A stretch of DNA of 64,000 nucleotides from Vibrio comitans (GCA_024346835.1 AP024866.1:930001-994000); one strand, 5' to 3'; shown: positions 44,880 through 55,608, counted from the first letter of the stretch. The notes: a model not told the origin generated them from the letters alone. Translations and numbers: made by a program.

Positions 44880-46349
44880 TTACGCTTCCTTTTTACTAAG
44901 TACGTTAATTGCTACACCAATGATAACTAGAAGAGCAAGTAATCCCCAGCCAAGTAGTAGCAGGTCAGATTGTGCATAACCGCCGTAGCCATCGGTTAGA
45001 GTCGTTTTTAATGTGTTGAATAGCGTTAGAGCAAGAATTGCTGGGCTTACAAACTTCAAGCAAAAATCAAACCAAGCACCAATTTGGAAATCAGATACAG
45101 AGTTTACATAGTTACGAATAGTAGCCGTCTTCACAATCCATACGATCAATAGCACTTCAATGAAGCAGCTCAACACGATACCAATCTGGTTGGTGAAGTA
45201 GTCAACAAGGTCGAGTAGTAATAAGCCACCGTTTGTTGCGAACGCCAGAGAAACCACCGCGCCGGTACCACACACAAGTGTTGCTGCTTTTTTACGGCTC
45301 AGCTTGAACTTATCAATGATTGCTGAAGTTACCGCTTCAATGATTGAGATATGCGAGCTCAAGCCTGCAATAGTCAGTGCTGCGAACAGTAGTGGACCTA
45401 GGATATAAGGAGCAGGGAGCTCATTAATTGCCGCAGGTAGTGTAACGAACGCAAGACCTACACCAGCAGAAACAACGTCTGTCAATTCCTTACCTTGTTC
45501 GTGTGCCATGAAGCCCAGTACAGAGAAGATCATGATACCCGCTAGGATAGAGAAGCCACAGTTAATCAATACCGTCATAAAGGCGTTATTGTTGATGTCT
45601 GATTTCTCTGGAAGGTAGCTAGAGTAAGCTAGCATGATTGCGAAGCCGATACTAAGGGTAAAGAAGATCTGACCGTAAGCCGCTGCCCATACCTTAAGAT
45701 CCATGATCTTACTGAAATCCGGTTCAAACAGGTAGTTAATACCGTTTAGTGCACCCGGTAGGAAGATAGTACGACCGATTAGCACTAATACCATGATGAA
45801 TAACACTGGCATCATGACTTTAGCAGCTCGTTCAATACCGGACTTAACGCCACCTGCAATAGCTGAATAAGTGATGGCCCAAGCTAGAAGCATGGTACCT
45901 GCAATCTTCCATTGGATAGAACCAAGATTTGATGGTGAGTTGTCGCCTAGGTTCAGATATTCGCTGAAGAAGAACGCGTTTGTGTCTGTTCCCCAACCTT
46001 GATTGAATGACATGCCAAGGTATGAAATAGACCAACCGATAACAGCAACATAGTACACAGCGATACATGCTGCGATACCGACTTGGAACCAACCTAACCA
46101 TTCGAACTTTGGATTAACAGTACGAAGGGCTGTAGGTGCAGATCCACGATATTTTTGACCTAGCTTGAATTCCATAATCATAAATGGAATACCAGCCGTT
46201 AACATGGCGAAAAGGTAAGGGATAAAGAATGCGCCACCGCCATTTTCATAGGCCATATACGGGAAGCGCCATATATTACCTAGACCGATTGCTGAGCCTA
46301 CTGCGGCTAAGATAAATCCGGTACGGGAACCCCATTGTTCTCGTTTCAT
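44880..46349 (-). CDS. metP: NSS-family sodium-dependent amino acid transporter MetP
   Basis: 489 residues, about 12 membrane segments of the neurotransmitter:sodium symporter (LeuT-like) fold. The start MKREQWGSRTGFILAAVGSAIGLGNIWRFP (in parts) contains the sodium- and substrate-binding unwound segment of helix 1. With the adjoining MetS it is most likely a sodium-driven methionine/alanine importer; the substrate is inferred from this pairing. TAAGTAATTACAAGGAGT precedes the ATG. Confidence 0.9.
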   Translation of the reverse strand: MKREQWGSRTGFILAAVGSAIGLGNIWRFPYMAYENGGGAFFIPYLFAMLTAGIPFMIMEFKLGQKYRGSAPTALRTVNPKFEWLGWFQVGIAACIAVYYVAVIGWSISYLGMSFNQGWGTDTNAFFFSEYLNLGDNSPSNLGSIQWKIAGTMLLAWAITYSAIAGGVKSGIERAAKVMMPVLFIMVLVLIGRTIFLPGALNGINYLFEPDFSKIMDLKVWAAAYGQIFFTLSIGFAIMLAYSSYLPEKSDINNNAFMTVLINCGFSILAGIMIFSVLGFMAHEQGKELTDVVSAGVGLAFVTLPAAINELPAPYILGPLLFAALTIAGLSSHISIIEAVTSAIIDKFKLSRKKAATLVCGTGAVVSLAFATNGGLLLLDLVDYFTNQIGIVLSCFIEVLLIVWIVKTATIRNYVNSVSDFQIGAWFDFCLKFVSPAILALTLFNTLKTTLTDGYGGYAQSDLLLLGWGLLALLVIIGVAINVLSKKEA

Positions 46350-46799
46350 AATTACTCCTTGTAATTACTTATTAAGAGTTGCAAACCTTATATGTAAAAG
46401 TCTCTTTTGCTTAAATAATCAGAGTATATAAAATAATCACCGTGCATCAGTGCGGTTTGGTGGTTATTAATTCTAATATAACGCTTAATAAGTAGTGGTT
46501 TATTTTAAAAATTTCAGTACCCAAGCTCTAAAACTAGTAGAATATTCTGGGTCATAACGGCAGGTTACCGTGAGATATTCTGGCTGGCAAGATAAAATAA
46601 GGCTCATATATGGGAAGAATGATCGCGGAATTGCTGATAATAGAAGGCTGATTAATGGATCATACTGCAAATAACTTAATGACCGTTGTCATAAGTTAGG
46701 GAAATGCTTTCAGTTAGAGGATATGACTAAATGTTAAATTAAGAGCGAAAAACTAAAAATCTTTCGCTCGTTAATATTTTGTTGTGATTATGTGTATGT
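46350..46799. other. 450-bp spacer between metP and an outer-membrane protein gene
   Basis: No gene seen. It contains the metP promoter side (AT-rich, no firm motif), a direct repeat ATATTCTGG about 46 bp apart (46541 and 46587 areas), and a terminator (46743-46769) of the OM-protein gene from the minus strand's viewpoint lying at its end. Confidence 0.5.
46743..46769 (-). terminator. Terminator of the outer-membrane protein gene
   Basis: GAGCGAAA (46743-46750) with TTTCGCTC (46762-46769), 30 bp past the stop on the minus strand; the minus-strand downstream sequence is only partly T-rich. Confidence 0.6.
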
Positions 46800-47387
46800 T
46801 TAGAAGCTGAATCTAACGCCTAGGTTGGCTTGAACTTGACTAAGCCAGTCACCAGAGAACGCATATTTACAGCTAGTGCCGTTACTCGACGAGTCACAGA
46901 TTGTTATGGAATCACCGTCAACCAAGGTTCCCATGTAGCGGACTTGCCCTTGTAGGGCAAAGTTATCCGTAAATTCGTACTCGAGACCGCCATATAAGCC
47001 TGCAGAAAACTTGTATTCATTGCTTGCGCCCTGAACATCTATCTGCGTACCACCTAAACTCAAGCCTATGTAAGAATTCCACTTCTCTCCTGATGGATAA
47101 AAGACCGCACTTTGAAAGTGCAAGTATCGTATTGTGGTATCAAGATTTACGTTTTCAATAGATGAATCTTGTTGAGAGTACAGTAATCCGAGTCGACCTT
47201 TTTCGACATCTGTTTCGATCGCAATGTTGTAGTTGACGGCTTCTTTGATATCGAAGCTACCATTTTCCTCTGTATCAAACGAACCGCCCATACTGTAGCC
47301 AACCATGGGCGTGATGTGGATATTTGCGTGAGACGCAGCAGAGTAACCACATGCTAACAGCAATAGGGTGAGGGCTTTTCTGTTCAT
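46800..47387 (-). CDS. Outer-membrane beta-barrel protein
   Basis: 195 residues. A signal peptide (RKALTLLLLACGYSAASHA|N) is followed by alternating strands of an eight-strand barrel type (ITPMVGYSMGGSF..., YIGLSLGGTQI, FSAGLYGGLEYEFTDNFALQGQVRY in parts) and the C-terminal VRFSF, whose last Phe is the outer-membrane insertion signal. Two cysteines (ICDSSSNGTSC) may form an external loop disulfide. The function is unknown; it resembles OmpW/OmpA-type small porin-like proteins in layout only. Confidence 0.82.
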   Translation of the reverse strand: MNRKALTLLLLACGYSAASHANIHITPMVGYSMGGSFDTEENGSFDIKEAVNYNIAIETDVEKGRLGLLYSQQDSSIENVNLDTTIRYLHFQSAVFYPSGEKWNSYIGLSLGGTQIDVQGASNEYKFSAGLYGGLEYEFTDNFALQGQVRYMGTLVDGDSITICDSSSNGTSCKYAFSGDWLSQVQANLGVRFSF

Positions 47388-47644
47388 AGTATTGTCATCC
47401 TTGTCAATCTAGACCACGTTTACTTGGTTCCATTGATCCTTGCCTACGTTTAACTGGGTGTTCATACGACCTAGTTCACGCTTATGTAGCGATTTAGTTA
47501 TACATTTGTAATTGTGACAGTAACTGCATAATTCTGCACGGATTTTCGCTAAGTCTTGAGAGGTAAACTGAGGAATGCTTATACTGAAGTTAACCCTAGC
47601 TATTATTATCTTTAGGGACTAACGAATATCTATAAGGTGAGAGA

Positions 47645-47734
47645 ATGAGTACAGATTTAAAATTTACCATAACAATAGTTACCTCAATCTTCGCAATACT
47701 TATCGCTTATGGACTAGTGGCGGTATTTAGCTAA
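47645..47734 (+). CDS. ynhF: YnhF-family membrane micropeptide
   Basis: 29 residues: MSTDLKFTITIVTSIFAILI then AYGLVAVFS. It is a single membrane helix with the same MSTDLKF start and length as E. coli YnhF, a small inner-membrane protein of unknown role. AAGGTGAG is 6-8 nt before the ATG, and the frame is complete. It sits 17 bp before the patatin-like gene, which might share its transcript. Confidence 0.85.
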   Translation: MSTDLKFTITIVTSIFAILIAYGLVAVFS

Positions 47735-47751
47735 TTTCATTTGGTGGATGA

Positions 47752-48936
47752 ATGGACAATAGTGGGTTAGTTTGGGGTAATGATGCCTTATACAAGCAAC
47801 AGATGTTTGCTGAGTATATTAATGGCAAAAATGCCCTAGTTGCACAGGGGGGAGGACAGCGTAGCATCTTCACTGCCGGTGTATTGGATGCCTTTTTATA
47901 TTCCAACTTCGACCCATTTAGTACTTTCTATGGTACCTCCGCCGGTGCCCTCAACCTTTGTGCATACCTTTGTCGACAACCTGAAATCGGCAAATCATTT
48001 CTTTTGGATCTCACTACTGACGATCGTTTCTTCAACCTTTTTAGTTTTGTCAGGCAAAAACATTATATCGGGCTTGATTGGGCGCTGAATAAAATTTGCT
48101 CGTCTCCTTATAAACTCGACATCGATATGGGTAAAGAAATGCTTGTAGGAAGAGAGGCCTACGCAGCAGTCACTCGCGCAGACAATTTCCATGATGACTA
48201 CCTTCCTATGTTAGCCACCGATTGGCTTGATGTAATTAGGGCAACTTGCGCTATACCCAACCTCGTTTCTAGGCCCATATCTGTGGCGGGAAAAGAGTTT
48301 GTGGATGGTGGCGTTTCAGCATCAGTGCCAGTTCAAGAAGCGTGGAGGCAAGGAGCTCGCTGCATCATTGTGATTCGCACTGAGCTACCCGAGCATCCTT
48401 TGCTATCCGGACAAGAAGCAACAGAGCTTGCGTCCAAGCATGATAAAGAGGTCTGGTATCGCAGTCCAATAGACAATATTCAGAGCTTCTGGAACGAAAA
48501 AGTCGATCAAGGCAAAAAGAGTATTGAAGACTTTATAGATGAGAGAGTAGGCAAAAGTGGCTCTGACAAATCTTTATCGCGTTTAGAGCTACTTAACGGC
48601 GGTCGGTGGTTATTTGGCGCAGATAATGTGTACCGTTTGTCTCACTTGTTAGGCACAAAGCTCGATGCGGGTTTAGCGGATATGCTAATGGTTCACTATC
48701 AAACTTATGCGCTTACACAAGAATTTATTTCCAACCCACCTGAAGATTGCTACGTAATGCAGATCATCCCGGAGGAGCCTCTGCGAAGCTCTTCATTGAT
48801 GAGTAGTACAGAAGATCTGTTATTTGATTACCAGCAGGGGCTAAACTCAGGTTATCGCTTTATCGATGAGTATCAGAGCACTCGAAAATTGAAGATAAAG
48901 AAAGGGGCGCACGTAAATTTAATGCTCAATCGGTGA
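47752..48936 (+). CDS. Patatin-like phospholipase family protein
   Basis: 394 residues. Patatin catalytic dyad: nucleophile Ser63 in FYGTSAGALNL, with the oxyanion loop VAQGGGQRSIF (about 30-40), and Asp185 in KEFVDGGVSASVPVQEA. Such enzymes release fatty acids from phospholipids or other lipids. No signal peptide is seen, so it is probably cytoplasmic. The C-terminal half (about 240-394) has no motif I recognise. The start ATG at 47752 follows GGTGG. Confidence 0.9.
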   Translation: MDNSGLVWGNDALYKQQMFAEYINGKNALVAQGGGQRSIFTAGVLDAFLYSNFDPFSTFYGTSAGALNLCAYLCRQPEIGKSFLLDLTTDDRFFNLFSFVRQKHYIGLDWALNKICSSPYKLDIDMGKEMLVGREAYAAVTRADNFHDDYLPMLATDWLDVIRATCAIPNLVSRPISVAGKEFVDGGVSASVPVQEAWRQGARCIIVIRTELPEHPLLSGQEATELASKHDKEVWYRSPIDNIQSFWNEKVDQGKKSIEDFIDERVGKSGSDKSLSRLELLNGGRWLFGADNVYRLSHLLGTKLDAGLADMLMVHYQTYALTQEFISNPPEDCYVMQIIPEEPLRSSSLMSSTEDLLFDYQQGLNSGYRFIDEYQSTRKLKIKKGAHVNLMLNR

Positions 48937-49020
48937 GCATGCTCACGCCTTTAGATCTGAATGCTTCACATTTACTTCGAGGTGTAAAAAAATAGAACTT
49001 CACGATTGGGGAGAATTTCT

Positions 49021-50235
49021 ATGTACACGGCTCAACCAAGCCACATTGACCATATTAAACAGATTAACGCCGGCAAGGTGTATCAACTTATTGATCAATT
49101 TGGTCCCATCTCCCGAATCGACCTGTCTAAACTGAGTGCGCTTGCTCCTGCTAGTATCACCAAGATCACTCGCGAACTCATTGATGCCCACCTTATTCAT
49201 GAAACGGTTGTGCAAGAGGCGACAAGTCGCGGCCGTCCTGCGGTTGGACTACAAACTAATAACGAAGGCTGGCAATTCTTGTCGCTTCGTCTTGGCCGAG
49301 GTTACTTGACCATCGCACTGCATGAATTAGGCGGTGAGGTGATCACTGAAAAGTACATTGATATAGAAGAGCGCCATCAAGATGCGATGTTAGAGCGCTT
49401 GTTGTCTGAAATTACTCAATTCTTTGAAGACAAAGGGGAAGTACTGGAGCGCATGACCAGTATTGCCATTACACTGCCGGGTCTAGTCCACTCTGAAAGC
49501 GGTTTAGTGTTGCAGATGCCTCACTTTGATGTGAAATACCTAGAGCTTGGACCTGCCTTATATAAAGCCACCGGCTTACCGGTATTTATTGCCAACGATA
49601 CGCGAGCATGGGCACTGGCCGAAAAGTTATTTGGTAACTCTCAGCAAAACAAAAACTCTGTGTTGATCTCCATTCACAATGGTATCGGCGCAGGTATTAT
49701 CCTTGAGGACAAGGTCTTGCAAGGTCGCTTAGGGAATGTAGGCGAACTAGGCCATATTCAAGTAGATCCAAATGGTTACCCTTGTCACTGTGGTAACAGG
49801 GGCTGTTTGGAAACAGTGGCGAGTTCTCATGCTCTGTTGCGTCAAGCCAGAGAAGCCATTGCTGCAGGTGATGAAACCAGTCTAGAGCTAGAAACCTTAT
49901 CGGTCATTAATATCTGCATGGCTGCCAATAATGGCGATGAAGTAGCTTTGAAGATTATTTTGGAACTTGCAAAGCGTCTAGGCATGGCTGTGTCTCTGGT
50001 GGTTAATATGTTTAACCCTGAAAAAGTGCTTATTGGTGGCGATATCAACGTAGCCAAAGGCATCATTCTTCCTGAGGTTGAGCGTTGCGTGCAGGAACAA
50101 AGTCTGCCTATTTATCGTCAAGACTTAGAGATAGTACCAAGCCGTTTCATCAAAAATGCCACCATGCCCGGCGCCGCGCTGATCAAACAAGCCCTGTATG
50201 ACGGTGTGCTTTTAATGAAAGTGGTTGAAGGCTAA
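49021..50235 (+). CDS. mlc: ROK-family sugar-metabolism repressor Mlc
   Basis: 404 residues. N-terminal winged HTH (about 10-70, GKVYQLIDQFGPISRIDLSKLSALAPASITKITRELI in parts), then the ROK fold with the sugar-site IPG-like LPGLVHSESG, IHNGIGAGII, GELGHIQVD and the zinc-binding CHCGNRGCLE. It closely follows E. coli Mlc along the whole length. Mlc represses ptsG and other PTS genes and is drawn off DNA by unphosphorylated EIIB-Glc; ptsG is 5 kb upstream in this window. The start ATG at 49021 has GGGGAG before it. Confidence 0.93.
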   Translation: MYTAQPSHIDHIKQINAGKVYQLIDQFGPISRIDLSKLSALAPASITKITRELIDAHLIHETVVQEATSRGRPAVGLQTNNEGWQFLSLRLGRGYLTIALHELGGEVITEKYIDIEERHQDAMLERLLSEITQFFEDKGEVLERMTSIAITLPGLVHSESGLVLQMPHFDVKYLELGPALYKATGLPVFIANDTRAWALAEKLFGNSQQNKNSVLISIHNGIGAGIILEDKVLQGRLGNVGELGHIQVDPNGYPCHCGNRGCLETVASSHALLRQAREAIAAGDETSLELETLSVINICMAANNGDEVALKIILELAKRLGMAVSLVVNMFNPEKVLIGGDINVAKGIILPEVERCVQEQSLPIYRQDLEIVPSRFIKNATMPGAALIKQALYDGVLLMKVVEG

Positions 50236-51047
50236 GCCTTAACCTCTTTAGTTGGTAAAGGCTGATTAAGCTGCTCGCTAAGTTCAATTAAAATCTGGTC
50301 ATACACTTTAAATATGGCCAGTGATAATGTACTCGTTAGCTGATAAAGCTCGCGTTCATCCATTTCTTCTATATGACCATGGGCTGAGATGATTTCAGTC
50401 AATTGCCTTGCTGCATGACTGGTGCTTGGTGCATGCACGCCTAAGGGTGATAATAAACTCAGTCGATTTATCTTACGAAGCAGTATCTGCGCCTTTAGGT
50501 TCAGACGTTCACACTGCAGGTCATTTTTTGAATCACTCACCAACATCCTAAACTGAGTCAATGCCTCTAGTGAATCAATGACCAGGCTCCACTGGCGTGA
50601 ATATTGTTCACTCAACTCCGTCTGATCTGACTCAACTAACCAAGTTAGCACGATTTCATCAATGAGGTATAAGGTAGCGCGTATGGCTTTACCATGGCTC
50701 ATCTGGCTCTTGGCTGGTGTCATATCTCGCCATTCAAATAGTAGGGTTTGTATTTGTTTCATTAGCAGACGAAACATTGGACGATCATTGACGAAGCTTT
50801 TTTCTACCAAAAAGAGCAGTGAGTTACTGATGTTTTTCTCAATCTCAACGGTATGGTTATCTGGGATAGGCTCGAAGCTAAGATGAGTGTGTGCAAGATG
50901 CCTATGTTCGCGTAAGTGCTCTGCGACGCTACGCAGTTCGCACACTAATCGATAGCGATTGTCATTGAGTTTGGATTTCCTGCCATGTCGCATCAATAAA
51001 TAGAGGACGATGACCGCACTGAGGCTGGCTGCAATAATCATGAACAT
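50232..51047 (-). CDS. Membrane-anchored protein of unknown function
   Basis: 271 residues, not recognised. One N-terminal membrane helix (MFMIIAASLSAVIVLYLLM) is followed by a basic stretch and a helical, hydrophilic body with no catalytic motif. The predicted topology puts the body in the cytoplasm (basic HGRKSK after the helix). Its end overlaps the end of mlc by 4 bp in the convergent sense. Confidence 0.7.
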   Translation of the reverse strand: MFMIIAASLSAVIVLYLLMRHGRKSKLNDNRYRLVCELRSVAEHLREHRHLAHTHLSFEPIPDNHTVEIEKNISNSLLFLVEKSFVNDRPMFRLLMKQIQTLLFEWRDMTPAKSQMSHGKAIRATLYLIDEIVLTWLVESDQTELSEQYSRQWSLVIDSLEALTQFRMLVSDSKNDLQCERLNLKAQILLRKINRLSLLSPLGVHAPSTSHAARQLTEIISAHGHIEEMDERELYQLTSTLSLAIFKVYDQILIELSEQLNQPLPTKEVKA

Positions 51048-51204
51048 AACTTACTCCCTAAAAGCTACGAGCCAAATAAAGGTACTGCAGTTTCTATGCC
51101 AGAATAAGGTTATGAATTTTAGCTAATGAATACAGGCGGTTGCATAATAGGCGTGAGATAAGTTGCGTTACTTGAGGGCGGGATTGCACTTGTTTGGCGC
51201 AAAA

Positions 51205-51235
51205 AAATACCGGCTAAATTAGCCGGTATTTTAAT
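51205..51235. terminator. Bidirectional terminator near metG
   Basis: AAATACCGGCT (51205-51215), AAATT, AGCCGGTATTT (51221-51231), with A- and T-runs on both sides. It ends metG on the minus strand. Confidence 0.88.
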
Positions 51236-51249
51236 AAGGTTAATACGGT

Positions 51250-53301
51250 TTACATTACGCGCATGCCTGGCTTAGCACCTTCATGAGGCTCTAAGATCCA
51301 AAGATCTTTACCACCAGGGCCTGCTGCCAGAACCATACCTTCAGACATACCAAACTTCATTTTACGAGGTTTCAGGTTTGCGACCATTACAGTGTGCTTA
51401 CCAATGAGGTCTTCTGGTTGATAGGCTGATTTGATGCCAGCAAAGACTTGGCGAGTCTCGCCACCAAGATCCAGTACCAGTCTTAGCAACTTGTTTGCCT
51501 TTGGCACAGATTCACATTCAACGATCTTAGCGATGCGCAGGTCAACCTTGGCAAAATCATCGAACTCGATTTCGTCAGCGATTGGCTCTTTAGTTAGCTC
51601 GGTCTCGTTTTTAGCTTGTTCGGCTTGTTCTTTGGCTGCAACTTCAGCTGCCGCATCTTCTTTAGATGCTTCAACCATAGCTTCGACCTTTTTAGGGTCA
51701 ACACGGTTAAATAGCGCCTTGAACTTGCTGATCTCGTGATCAGTCAATGGCGTTGCAACGCCGTCCCAAGTCAATTCTTGATTCAAGAAGCCTTCAGTGC
51801 GCGCTGCAAGCTCAGGCATAACAGGTTTCAAGTAAGTCATTAGCACGCGGAACAGGTTAATACCCACAGAGCAGATATCTTGAAGCTCTTTATCTTGGCC
51901 TTCTTGCTTAGCAACAACCCACGGTGCTTTTTCGTCAACGTATTGGTTCGCTTTATCAGCAAGTGCGGTGATCTCACGAATCGCTCGGCTAAATTCACGA
52001 GTTTCGTATAGCTCAGCAATACGATCCGCAGCGTCAGCGAACTCTTGGTATAGCGCTAGTTCAGCAAAGTCTTCAGACAGTTTGCCTTCAAAGCGCTTGG
52101 TGATGAAACCCGCATTACGAGACGCAAGGTTGACGATCTTGTTTACCACATCAGAGTTTACACGCTGAGTGAAGTCTTCAAGGTTAAGGTCTAGGTCATC
52201 AATACGGCTGTTTAGCTTAGCTGCGTAGTAGTAGCGCAGGCATTCTGGATCTAAATGATCTAGGTAGGTGCTAGCTTTAATAAAGGTGCCTTTAGACTTA
52301 GACATTTTTGCGCCGTTTACAGTTACGTAGCCGTGCACAAATACATTGTTTGGCTTACGGAAACCTGCGCCTTCTAGCATTGCTGGCCAGAATAGGCTGT
52401 GGAAGTAAACGATGTCTTTACCAATGAAGTGATACAGCTCTGTAGTGCTGTCTTTCTTCCAGTATTCGTCAAAATCTAGGTCATCACGCTTGCTACAAAG
52501 GTTCTTGAAAGAAGCCATGTAACCAACAGGAGCGTCTAGCCATACGTAGAAAAATTTATTTTTCTCGCCAGGGATTTCAAAACCAAAGTAAGGCGCATCG
52601 CGAGAAATATCCCACTGTTGCAAGCCTGACTCAAACCACTCTTGCATCTTGTTCGCAGTTTCACTTTGCAAAGAGCCAGAGCGAGTCCACTCTTTTAGCA
52701 TGCTTTCAAATTGCGGAAGGTCAAAGAAGAAGTGCTCAGAGTCTTTCATTACTGGAGTCGCACCAGAAACAGCAGACTTAGGATTGATCAGCTCAGTTGG
52801 GCTGTAGGTCTCACCACAGTTATCACAGTTATCGCCGTATTGATCCTCTGACTTACACTTAGGGCAAGTACCCTTAACGAAGCGATCAGGTAGGAACATT
52901 TCTTTTTCTGGGTCAAACAGCTGAGAAATAGTACGGCTAGAGATAAAGCCGTTCTTTTTAAGCTCAAGATAGATGTTAGACGCCAGCTCACGGTTCTCTT
53001 CACTGTGAGTGCTGTGATAGTTGTCAAAGCTGATGTCAAAACCTGCGAAGTCTTTTTGATGTTCTTCGCTTACCGCTGCGATCATGTCTTCTGGTGAAAT
53101 TCCCATCTGCTGGGCTTTAAGCATGATAGGGGTACCGTGTGCATCATCGGCACACACAAAGTTTACCGTGTTACCACGTAGGCGTTGGTAACGCACCCAG
53201 ATATCAGCTTGGATGTGCTCAAGCATATGACCTAAATGGATTGAACCATTGGCATACGGTAGCGCACAAGTGACGAGCATTTTTCTTAATTCAGTAGTCA
53301 T
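51250..53301 (-). CDS. metG: Methionyl-tRNA synthetase
   Basis: 683 residues. Class I synthetase: HIGH-type [11 protein letters not shown], the zinc knuckle [17 protein letters not shown], the KMSKS loop in [11 protein letters not shown], and a C-terminal tRNA-binding domain (about 580-683, [32 protein letters not shown] in parts). It charges tRNA-Met. It is divergent from apbC, the usual arrangement in gammaproteobacteria. Confidence 0.97.
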   Translation of the reverse strand: MTTELRKMLVTCALPYANGSIHLGHMLEHIQADIWVRYQRLRGNTVNFVCADDAHGTPIMLKAQQMGISPEDMIAAVSEEHQKDFAGFDISFDNYHSTHSEENRELASNIYLELKKNGFISSRTISQLFDPEKEMFLPDRFVKGTCPKCKSEDQYGDNCDNCGETYSPTELINPKSAVSGATPVMKDSEHFFFDLPQFESMLKEWTRSGSLQSETANKMQEWFESGLQQWDISRDAPYFGFEIPGEKNKFFYVWLDAPVGYMASFKNLCSKRDDLDFDEYWKKDSTTELYHFIGKDIVYFHSLFWPAMLEGAGFRKPNNVFVHGYVTVNGAKMSKSKGTFIKASTYLDHLDPECLRYYYAAKLNSRIDDLDLNLEDFTQRVNSDVVNKIVNLASRNAGFITKRFEGKLSEDFAELALYQEFADAADRIAELYETREFSRAIREITALADKANQYVDEKAPWVVAKQEGQDKELQDICSVGINLFRVLMTYLKPVMPELAARTEGFLNQELTWDGVATPLTDHEISKFKALFNRVDPKKVEAMVEASKEDAAAEVAAKEQAEQAKNETELTKEPIADEIEFDDFAKVDLRIAKIVECESVPKANKLLRLVLDLGGETRQVFAGIKSAYQPEDLIGKHTVMVANLKPRKMKFGMSEGMVLAAGPGGKDLWILEPHEGAKPGMRVM

Positions 53302-53540
53302 ACTTAACTTTTCGCAGATAGGTTAAATTTGTAGGCGCTTATACTACCGTAAGCTAGCAATAACGAAAAGGATCTCACGGATAAATTGCATTGTGTTTAC
53401 CTAATAACAAGTGAGGAGATCTCGCTAATTGCTGAAAATAACCGCACATATGTCGATAATTTGTTATAGGTGAAAGAATCCTGTTAATTCAGGGCGATAT
53501 TAACGCTAAGATGTATTCATAATTAGAAAAGGACACATCA

Positions 53541-54614
53541 ATGAATAAAGAAATACAGGATCTTCATGCTTGGTTGAATCAGTTTCAGCATCCGTTACTT
53601 GTGAGTGAGTGGGCGACGACTCAAGGTGTCGTGACCGTAGACGAAAAGGACAAAGCGATTGATGTAGAGATTCCCTTCTTGGTGGAGTCTTTAACTCAAG
53701 CGGTTGGGAACTGGATATCACAGCACGATGCCCCTGATGAGTGGGATGAGTACACATTTTATGTTTCAGCAAGAGTACGCCCGCTAGAGAGCAAAGTGGT
53801 TAGCACCCTAACGAGTATTAAAAATATCATTGCAGTGACATCGGCAAAGGGCGGGGTAGGGAAATCCACTACTACCGCTAACCTCGCACTGGCTATTGCT
53901 CAGCAAGGCGCTAAGGTGGGCGTTTTGGATGCGGATGTGTACGGCCCTTCTATCCCTTTGATGTTTGGTACTAAAGGTAAAAACTTAGAAATAGTCGACA
54001 ATAAGTGGATGAAACCATTAGAGGCACACGGCGTTTTCACTCAATCCATTGGCTATTTAGTCTCTAGCGATGATGCAGCGGTTTGGCGTGGCCCAATGGC
54101 TTCAAAGGCGTTGATGCAATTACTCAAAGAGACGCAATGGCCAGAGTTGGATTATCTTATTATCGATATGCCGCCGGGCACGGGCGATCTGCAATTGACC
54201 CTTTCCCAAGAGATCCCATTGACCAGTGCTTTAGTAGTCACCACACCTCAAGACTTGGCGTTGGCAGACGCCATAAAAGGCATTGCTATGTTTGAAAAAG
54301 CCGAGGTTGGCGTGCTGGGGCTTATCGAAAATATGTCATATCACGTGTGTAGCAACTGTGGCTCACATGAAGATATTTTTGGCAGTGGTGGTGCGGTAAA
54401 GTTGGCCGCAGAAAAGGGGATATCGGTACTGGGTCAACTACCATTACATCTTAATGTTCGCCGCGACATCGATATGGGGGTGCCGTCGGTGGTCAATCCC
54501 GAATCAGCAGAGCAAGCAGAAGGGTATTTACAGTTGGCAGAACAAGTAGTGAGTCGCCTATTTTGGCATGGAAAACCACAGCCTGAGCGTATCAGTTTTG
54601 TTGAAGTAAAATAA
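53541..54614 (+). CDS. apbC: Fe-S cluster carrier ATPase ApbC/Mrp
   Basis: 357 residues. N-terminal MIP18-like part (about 1-85) and a P-loop ATPase of the Mrp/NBP35 type: deviant Walker A SAKGGVGKSTTTANLALAIA, DADVYGPSIPLM, IDMPPGTGDLQLTLSQ, and the cluster-binding pair in HVCSNCGSHE. It binds and transfers a 4Fe-4S cluster. Divergent from metG by about 240 bp. Confidence 0.95.
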   Translation: MNKEIQDLHAWLNQFQHPLLVSEWATTQGVVTVDEKDKAIDVEIPFLVESLTQAVGNWISQHDAPDEWDEYTFYVSARVRPLESKVVSTLTSIKNIIAVTSAKGGVGKSTTTANLALAIAQQGAKVGVLDADVYGPSIPLMFGTKGKNLEIVDNKWMKPLEAHGVFTQSIGYLVSSDDAAVWRGPMASKALMQLLKETQWPELDYLIIDMPPGTGDLQLTLSQEIPLTSALVVTTPQDLALADAIKGIAMFEKAEVGVLGLIENMSYHVCSNCGSHEDIFGSGGAVKLAAEKGISVLGQLPLHLNVRRDIDMGVPSVVNPESAEQAEGYLQLAEQVVSRLFWHGKPQPERISFVEVK

Positions 54615-54757
54615 TTGTGCGCATTGTGTTCGGTAATTGCTAATGGTTGATTAATTTACACTCAACCTTTAGGGATTATGAGCTTATTTCTGGTATCAAA
54701 GTTTATCAATCCCTATAATTACACGGTTTAAATTCTGTTTTTCGTTAGGATCAGTAA

Positions 54758-55399
54758 ATGTCTGAAAATAATCAATGTGTCATCGTCGGCATCGCGGGTG
54801 CATCGGCATCCGGTAAGAGCCTTATTGCAAGTACTATCTATAACGAGCTGCGTGCAAAGGTAGGCCCAGATCAAATCGGTGTTATCACGGAAGACAGATA
54901 CTACAATGACCAAAGTCATTTGAGCATGGAAGAACGCGTAAAGACCAACTACGACCATCCAAAGGCATTGGATCACGATCTATTGTGTGAGCATCTTCAG
55001 CAATTGGCTGATGGCCATGCTGTTGAGGTGCCGGAGTACAGCTATACAGAGCATACTCGCACTAGCAACACCAAAACAATGACTCCTAAAAAAGTTATTA
55101 TCCTTGAAGGTATCTTGCTACTAACAGACCCTCGTCTTCGTAAGATTATGCATGCAAGCGTGTTTATGGACACTCCTTTGGATATTTGTTTGCTACGCCG
55201 TGTGAAGCGTGACGTTGAAGAACGTGGCCGCACCATGGAATCAGTACTGAACCAATACCAAAAAACAGTGCGCCCAATGTTCATGCAATTTATTGAACCT
55301 TCAAAGCAATACGCCGACATCATTGTTCCTCGTGGTGGTAAAAACCGTATTGCGATTGATGTATTGAAAGCGCATATTGCTAAATTATTGAAATCTTAG
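54758..55399 (+). CDS. udk: Uridine kinase
   Basis: 213 residues. Phosphorylates uridine and cytidine for pyrimidine salvage. P-loop [34 protein letters not shown], and [17 protein letters not shown]. The start ATG at 54758 lies about 140 bp after apbC; the apbC-udk pair is common in the group. Confidence 0.96.
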   Translation: MSENNQCVIVGIAGASASGKSLIASTIYNELRAKVGPDQIGVITEDRYYNDQSHLSMEERVKTNYDHPKALDHDLLCEHLQQLADGHAVEVPEYSYTEHTRTSNTKTMTPKKVIILEGILLLTDPRLRKIMHASVFMDTPLDICLLRRVKRDVEERGRTMESVLNQYQKTVRPMFMQFIEPSKQYADIIVPRGGKNRIAIDVLKAHIAKLLKS

Positions 55400-55522
55400 T
55401 AATTTACTGAATAGTTGTCGCTTTAATAGACTTGGCACAGACGGTTTCATTAAACCTAAAGAATAAGCACATATTTTTTTAGGCTGACGTTACATACAAG
55501 TGGCAAGTTTTGGTTAAGAATT

Positions 55523-55548
55523 AAATGGCACGGATGTGCCATTTTTTG
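55523..55548 (+). terminator. Terminator after udk
   Basis: AAATGGCAC, GGAT, GTGCCATTT then TTTT. It also shows that the asmA frame cannot begin upstream of it, although it stays open through this point. Confidence 0.85.
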
Positions 55549-55608
55549 TATCTAACGTTTGCCAAGCCCAGCAAACGCATAGAAAAATCAGGTTACAGGG
55601 AAGAAAAG

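Noticed and set aside
55525..55608. Upstream start of the AsmA frame
   Set aside because: The extension begins inside the udk terminator; ATG 55609 starts the signal-anchor and has AGGGAAG.
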